From Cunninghamia lanceolata (taxonomy: Eukaryota > Streptophyta > Pinopsida > Cupressales > Cupressaceae), in assembly GCA_027924645.1 (NCBI GenBank), contig BSBN01001225.1:11736001-11800000 (forward strand): a stretch of 64,000 nucleotides of DNA. Direction: 5' to 3'. The notes under the pieces are model-generated. The model did no database searches. It saw only the letters and a program-made list of their open reading frames with translations, and was not told where the DNA came from. Positions 58,302 to 64,000 of the stretch are shown piece by piece. Position 1 is the first letter of the stretch. Each line of letters starts with the position of its first letter. The position numbers and the translations under genes were made by a program.

Positions 58302-59169
58302 ATGGTTTCTTGTGAGATCCATCTTATTGGTCTACTTTTCAAAGTTTACAAAATGATAGGTTTAAGTTCTCTTTCTATGAAAGTGACTTTATGTCACTCT
58401 TTTGTAATTAAGGTGAAAAGTGTATTTTATTATTTAAGGGACTTTTGAAACACCTTATAAAGGTTAATTAAAGTGCACTTTTATTTTCATAAAATATTTT
58501 GGGTAGTTACAAGAAGTAGTTATAAGGTAGTTATGAAGTTAGTTACTGAAACAAGTCTATATATACAAGGCTTGGTGTTTGTAAAAGGACTTTTTGGCTT
58601 TCACATTTCAAAGGATGTTATAAGGAATAGAGTTGTACAACTCAGTGTGGAGAAATAAGAGGCCTTTTGGATTGTGTGATCTCAAATATCTTCTTAACAT
58701 TATTCATTCCTCTTATGTTGATGGATGATGTTTTCTTTACATAATCTTGCATCTGCAATGTGGAATAACAACTAGTCTTGAAGGAATTGATTACTAGATA
58801 ATGTTTCAATGTATGTTGAATATCTCCTAAATCATTTCTTATTTCTAATACTACACTCACTTTAATAGTTTAAGAAGTATCTTATATTATCTTGGTGGGA
58901 TTCTTAAACTTTATGCATGTGGGATGAGTCAATGTTCATAAGTCCATTGTCTTAATCTTCCAAACCTTTCTTTAATTTCATTTCATTCTCAAATATCCTT
59001 AAAATCCATAATTTATCAAACGAGGGAGCTACCCCTCTACATGCAGAGGTAAGTTGATAGAAAAACTACAACTTTACCAACTGTTGGTACTTATTTTCAC
59101 TATGTGTTTTTCTGGGCAAAGAGTCAATATAATAATCCATATGTTATAGTGCAAATCTGTTTACCAACA
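58302..59169 (+). repeat. L2 right end, LTR-like
   Basis: It starts near TGATGGTTTC after a purine-rich GCGAGGATAAAACC. It has a TATA-like CTATATATACAAGG near 58557 and ends TTACCAACA at the element border. An internal TGTTGGTA at 59085 pairs with the terminal TACCAACA. It reads like an LTR, but the left end of L2 (TGTTGCCC) does not match its start, so the assignment is open. Confidence 0.4.
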
Positions 59170-60064
59170 CAAACCCAATAACACAATGAAATATGCAAAT
59201 AACAAGATTGAAAAAATAAAACACAAACCTCACAAACCTTGTTATCCTGCAGCTTCCATTGTTCGCCTATCTATTCTTGATTTTGATTGTAATGAAGCCC
59301 TCAGAAGCGTATACTTCCTTGCTTGTTGAAGATGACACGAATAGAATGGCTATGATATGAATGTGCTATGAAGATGAACTTCAAAGCAATGGGGTGATCT
59401 CAAGAAAATGGGTGATAGTGGGGTGCCAAAGGCGTGCTAGTAATTCAACAGAGTAATTCTACTTAAAGCTTGGATTATAGAAATGGAAGAATAAGGTTCC
59501 ATTTATAGACTCAGAAGAGAAGAGATCAACAGTTGAGAAGAAATGAGAAGATCAATGGTTGAGAATGGTTGAGGAATGTGTACGAATAGAAAGAGGACAA
59601 GTATCCAAGCTCCATCATGCAACAAGGGAGTTAACTGAATATATTGAAGAGTTAACAGAATTGATTGAGGAGTTAACTCAATGGACTAATCTGTTAACTG
59701 GGTTGATTGATGATTTAACTAATTTTGACTAGAGGATAAATATGACATGTGGGTGAGGGAATATTAGCTAATTAAATATTTAAAATATTTAATTACATGT
59801 GCAACATGGTGAGGTGGATTTATGGAATTAGGACTTAGGATAGAGGAAATTAGGATTAATTAAATAATTTAGGATTATTTAATTATGTGAGACATTAGAA
59901 GTATTAGGGAATTTAATTAAATAAATTGATTTTATTTAAGCATGGGATAATGAACCAATCAAATAAACTTAGAATATTTATTTAATTGATAGAAGAAAAT
60001 AAGAATTAAGATAAATATTAAAATATTTACTTAATTTGACATGAGCCAATTTTAGGTGTATACA
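59170..60064 (-). repeat. Tat element 5' LTR, outer piece
   Basis: Continues the LTR after L2 (first five bases are the repeated CAAAC) and ends at the TAGAT target duplication. With 52626-52667 it gives 932 bases. The 21-bp array is at 59627-59731. Confidence 0.92.
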
Positions 60065-62661
60065 TAGATTATGATCTATGCGAGCTTCTCCTGATCCAAC
60101 TATTAGAAAACTTGTAAAAGATCAAGAAGGACAAGAAGAACTCATTCAAGTATGGTGGTTTAATACTGTGTTTATTCTTTTACTATATGAATGAGCTACC
60201 CAGATCAAGTGGTTAGGTATGGCAAAATGACAGACCAATTGCCATACAAATCAGAGACTACATGTATGGGCTTGGTGATGCCAAGGCTCAAAGTATAGCT
60301 CTCTGGGGATACTTTAAGAATTTCCAAAGTATGATGCAGGCCAGAGAAAGAATCCCCCAATATATAGTTGAAAAATACAAGGGTATAGTGTATTTCATGG
60401 TAGACACTAATCAATGCCTAATGGAGGCAGTGGAGCCTAGAATAGTTTGGATTATGCCAATGGGCTATGAGGTAGATGAGAAAATCCTAGAGCTACATGT
60501 CCAACACTTGCTGAGTCAGCCTAAGGACCCTGAGGCAGAAAGGTTTGGAGCCTTTCAAGAATTAAGTGTGAAAATACATGTTGAACTAAGACAACAAGAG
60601 ATGAAAAGAAAGGTGAGAAGGGAAGTAGAGGAAGTTGCCAAAAGATATGGCATATCAAAGGAGGCAGTTGATGCAAATAGAAAGAAAATAGAAAGAGCGA
60701 AGAAAGAGAAACATGAAGCAGAAAAGGAAAGTGTTCTGGTACAAGCCTCCTCCCAGACTAGATCCTCCAAGAGCTCTACACCTGCCACCTCTAAGAGCCC
60801 AAAAGCCTCAAAACTAGAAGCCAAGACATCCGGAAAGGGAGAGAAGAGAACAAAGACAAAGGCCACAAGGTCATACACAAGCCAAAAGGATGATGAAGAA
60901 ACAGAGTCTGATGAGCAAGTTAAGAAAATGAGGAAGAAGAGGAAAACATCCAGGGAATTCTCTAGCGGTACAAACATAGAAGAAGAGGCAGAAGAATTTG
61001 TTGAAAGGCCTACTCTTTCTATTGATGATATCATCAAAGCGGTCATAGTGGATGGGAACCTGCAACCAGTCACTAAATTTTATGATGATTACAGTGATAT
61101 TGACAAAAGAATTTTGGAGGAAGCTACAGTTAAGTACCTAAACATTTATAATAAAGCATTCATTGAAATCATTTCTCTAATTCCCAAAAGTTTAGAGAAG
61201 GTACTTGAACTCAGAAAATAGAATGCCAAGGAAAAGGATTTAGAGATCCAGGAATAGATTGCAATTCAACTCTATCCTTCCATTACTCCAAAACAAATGA
61301 CCATGATCTTTAAGGACTACAAGGATGAGTTTCGGAGCAAAGCAAGAATAAACAAACTTATGCTTGGAGAGATTGATCAGGTGGCAAAAGAAATAGAAGA
61401 CATCCTCTAGAATGCCTTCAAGAAATTCAATCTTCATGTTATAGAGGACATAGATGAAGAGCCTTCTACCATGGATGTTGAAGGATTAAGTGCATCAAAG
61501 GAAGAATCTTCTGAGAAAATTATAGAAGGGCCAAAAGAGATGGATGAGGAGAAGACTAAGGACTTGGATTCCTCTATTCCAGAAGAGGAAGTCCATGAAG
61601 AAGTTAACATCTCTCTTCTGGATCCCCTCGCAGACTCTGGAACTGAAGGAGAAGGAAGAGAAGAGGAGAAATTGAGTCAAGTAGATGAGGAAAAGGGAAG
61701 AGAAGAAGAACACACAGAGAAGATCTCTGATGATAGCTCTGAGGCTGCAAAAGGAAAGAAGACCTTGTCTCTGACAAGAGACACTACAGATGCAGTGAAA
61801 AAGTCCTTGACCAAAGAGATGATGGAAATAGATGAACTAGAACTATTTCAAGGACCACTCAATTTTGACTCCCTCTCTTCAGTCTAGATAATGAAGGTAG
61901 CATCTTTTGCTCAAGCCAAAGCAAAAGAAAAGCTTCTGAAGTCTTACATAGAAGATTGTGAGCTAATAGAGATTGCATTTGATGTGCTAGAGAAGATCAT
62001 GCCATCCTTCCAAAAGGATCTTTCGGCCTCTCCATCCGGTAACTTGAAATCTCTGGTTAACTCTGTTAGCACCCATTTTGATTCTTTGGAGAAATCGGTA
62101 GAAGAGAAAGTTTGTAAAGAATTTTTGGGAAAGAGATTCACTGAGGTGCAGGGACTCATAACTAATGATAGGAGGACCCTGGATATTGGGATAAAGAGCC
62201 TAGAAAATGCTTTTAAAGATGGTGGAAAAATGTATAAATTTTGTCTATCCTGGTCTAATGTGACAGAGGATATTGAAAAGAAGGTGAAAGAACAAGAAGA
62301 TAAACTGTCAAGTTTATCTCAAAATTTTGATCCCCTTACCACATCTATAATGAATAAAGAGTGCCAGGCCATCACCATTATAAATGAAATAAAGAGGCTT
62401 GAAAAGGAGAGGAAGGATATAATAAGTAGGATGAGTGAAATTAGAGGGATAATTATCCCTAAGTTAGAGGCCATGCATGAGGCCTTAACTGATGCTCAGA
62501 CTACAGCCTGGACCAGTGATCCGACAGACTTAAGAAGGGCAGAATCTTATGCATTTTTGTTGAGTGGTCACATCTCAATTTTGGACAAGATGAAGCAGAG
62601 TTGGGCAACAGAATTTGTCCAGTTGAAGACCACTTTTGTGGATATACTTAAGTATATGTAA
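60065..62661 (+). pseudogene. A ORF2, main and C-terminal part
   Basis: Resumes the frame broken at 46714. It holds a 319-codon open stretch (60262-61221) with IALWGYFKNFQSMM, CLMEAVEPR, WIMPMGYEVDE, a Lys/Ser-rich linker and IKAVIVDGNLQPVTKFYDDY. Stops at 61219, near 61254, 61408 and 61885 are all TAG. An acidic stretch (61471-61720) precedes a 256-codon coiled-coil C-terminus with LEKIMPSFQKD and SVSTHFDSLEKS. It ends at TAA or TAG after DILKYM (62659). All blocks match B ORF2, yet acidic and linker parts differ, so constraint seems to lie in the named blocks. The function is unknown; it is not a polymerase. Confidence 0.78.
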
Positions 62662-62739
62662 GTATAACATGTATATATACTTATGCGGCTATGTATAGGT
62701 TGATTTTTGCAAATTTTGGTGTGTGGATTCCACCCTTTG

Positions 62740-62900
62740 CCATTGATGTCAAAGGGGGAGTGAGGAGTAGTGAAAAATGTGGAATCCAACTAAGGGGGAG
62801 CTCCGGTAAAAGTGTACATAAGATAGAGCATTAGCTAAGGGGGGTTTGCTACGGCAGTCATTTTTCACTAAGTCTTTCCATCATTGCCAAAGGGGAAGAT
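62740..62900 (+). other. A: repeated polypurine tracts
   Basis: Purine tracts lie in GTCAAAGGGGGAGTG (near 62748), CTAAGGGGGAGCTCC (near 62791), CTAAGGGGGGT (near 62836) and GCCAAAGGGGAAGAT directly before the 3' LTR. The last is the likely functional one, with GGGGGAG changed to GGGGAAG. Repeated tracts of this type occur in Sireviruses. Confidence 0.82.
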
Positions 62901-64000
62901 TGTTGGCAAGAGATACTGCGTGGCTTCATGAGTATTGTCATTGATGGCAACAAAGTCTATCCCACACATCCGTAGTACATAGTATGCCTATATCAGAAGT
63001 CAGATTGAAGAATGTTTTGGTCTGGTGAACAAGAAAAGAGCATGCAACAAGGTTCGACAATCAGGTCCGGATCTCTCAGATGGTGTAACTCAGTAAGTTG
63101 CAGACTTGGACAAGTCAAGAGTACCATGACTACTACATTCTAGAGATTGAGCCTTCGGTGATGAATGAGTGAAAAAATATGAGCATCTAAGTGTTGGGTT
63201 CTTGACAGGTAGAGTAGACTGAGGAAGAATTGACCGACAAAACATCAGACTTTAACCCGGATGAGAAATTGATAGTGATCAAGCTATTTGAGGGATCATA
63301 CATGGTTGGCTGACATGATTGATGACTTCTATGTCTATGTCTTTGATATGCATCACATATTAAGCATGGATTCAGCTGACAGATCAGTGTCTTGGAAATG
63401 TCTTTAGTATTTTGGTTGCCGACTAGAAAGATGATTGAAATCCTTGGTGCGAATATATATACCAAATGGATTTCAGTATGAAGGATGAAGTTGTGTGGTT
63501 TAGTATGCGAGGAAAGACAGAGATACGTGTGGAAGCAGTAATACAAGTCCAGTATGTGACAGAACAACAGCACTAAAGCAGAGGAAGAATGAAGTGCATT
63601 AGATCAGTATATTGAGCCTAACCAGAACTGAACCTCAACATATATGGATGCCTCTCATCAGTTCAAACACTTGGTTACCTTCTAAATACCTTGTAGATAG
63701 TGAGTCTCTTGTAGGAAGTGTGCCTCTTGTGAGCAGTGTGCTTGGGCAGTGAGCCCTAATTGGCAAGTGTCATTTTGTACTTATTCTTTTAATAGAGAAT
63801 ACAATCTTGGGTTAGTCACCCTGTGGTTTTTCCCTTAATAGGGTTTTCCACATAAAAATCCTGATGTTATGTGTGTTGATTTTATTTATGCTCTCATGGT
63901 TATATATGCTTATATGTTTTGATGCTGCACTAATTCTTAAAGGAGAAAAGAAAGTTAAGAAATGTAAGATAACTGATTCACCCCCCTTCTCAGTTATCTA
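62901..64000 (+). repeat. Element A 3' LTR (cut by window end)
   Basis: Starts TGTTGGCAAGAG and matches 43063-44160; the final 20 or so bases, including the terminal CA and the target duplication, lie beyond 64000. Confidence 0.9.

Larger units (their letters stand above)
52668..59169 (+). mobile_element. Element L2 inserted in the Tat 5' LTR
   Basis: 6,502 bases starting TGTTGCCC and ending TTACCAACA, bracketed by CAAAC at 52663-52667 and 59170-59174. Joining the LTR across it gives exactly 932 bases, the length of the other LTR, so both borders are certain. TG...CA ends and a 5-base duplication point to an LTR retrotransposon. By eye I find no matching LTR pair. Its right 870 bases look like an LTR, and it carries a long unknown ORF (55022-58242). 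It may be an element with one rearranged end, or a long solo LTR containing other insertions. Confidence 0.85.
46715..60064 (-). mobile_element. Tat-type Gypsy element inserted in A ORF2
   Basis: A 13,350-base minus-strand insertion flanked by TAGAT at 46710-46714 and 60065-60069. Both LTRs are 932 bases long once the L2 insertion is set aside. A Tat/Ogre identity is supported by a second RNase H domain between the RT/RNase H and integrase. Gag, protease and the front of RT are deleted, the 5' end of the remaining RT lying against the primer site. A 140-base LTR sample differs by about 3%, so this element is younger than A. Confidence 0.93.
43063..64000 (+). mobile_element. Element A: pol-less Sirevirus derivative, near full length
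   Basis: A 5' LTR, initiator-Met primer site, ORF1, ORF2, purine tracts and 3' LTR are present; the last 20 or so bases of the 3' LTR lie outside the window. Without the nested insert the element is about 7.6 kb. It has no pol domain. Element B shares the architecture and both ORFs. ORF2 is interrupted by the Tat Gypsy element at 46715-60064. A 200-base LTR sample differs by about 8%, so A is old. Confidence 0.88.

Overview
This is nuclear DNA from a land plant. The evidence is the CCCTAAA-type telomere-like repeats at the left edge, Copia elements primed by initiator-Met tRNA (TGGTATCAGAGC), Sirevirus-type Copia sequences with a coiled-coil gag and repeated AAAGGGGGAG purine tracts, and a Tat-type Gypsy element with a second RNase H. 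No intact host gene was found. The density of old nested retrotransposons and the AT-rich spacers suggest a very large, repeat-swollen genome. A gymnosperm would fit, but that is a guess.

Left part, 1-8510: degenerate telomere-like repeats, a TACA microsatellite and two dyad motifs (1-860), anonymous AT-rich DNA (860-1740), then the first copy of a 6.4-6.8 kb duplicated segment (1741-8510). That segment holds the 3' tail and LTR of an element here called B, plus 4.9 kb of flank. A tRNA-derived SINE sits in this copy at a site that is empty in the second copy (26141-32571).

Middle part, 8511-32571: a dead chromovirus-like Gypsy element (G; gag 8578-9596, pol 18625-21487) is split by a nearly intact Sirevirus-type Copia element (C1, 9597-18624, minus strand, target duplication TGATC). 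G is broken off and fused to element B (21488-28041). B has a gag-like ORF1 (coiled coil plus zinc knuckles), no polymerase, a long ORF2 of unknown function and a 3' LTR.

32572-43062: a short spacer, a second decayed Copia element (C2, 33095-39358), a fragment of a third (C3, 39359-40474), and a 2.6 kb spacer with a possible decayed host-gene fragment (41929-42543, minus strand).

Right part, 43063-64000: a three-level nest. Element A, a full-length relative of B (LTR, initiator-Met primer site, ORF1, ORF2, purine tracts, LTR), is interrupted inside ORF2 by a Tat-type Gypsy element (46715-60064, minus strand, target duplication TAGAT). The 5' LTR of that Gypsy element is in turn split by a 6.5 kb element, L2 (52668-59169, target duplication CAAAC), which carries a long unrecognised ORF. 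LTR divergence sampled by eye is about 8% for A and about 3% for the Tat element, in agreement with this order.

The most notable content is the A/B family. It looks like a Sirevirus derivative that kept the RNA-binding half of gag and the replication signals, lost pol, and kept a roughly 1,050-codon ORF2 in the place where Sireviruses may carry an extra envelope-position ORF. C1 shares its gag layout and purine tracts and resembles a possible partner lineage, although this copy carries stops.
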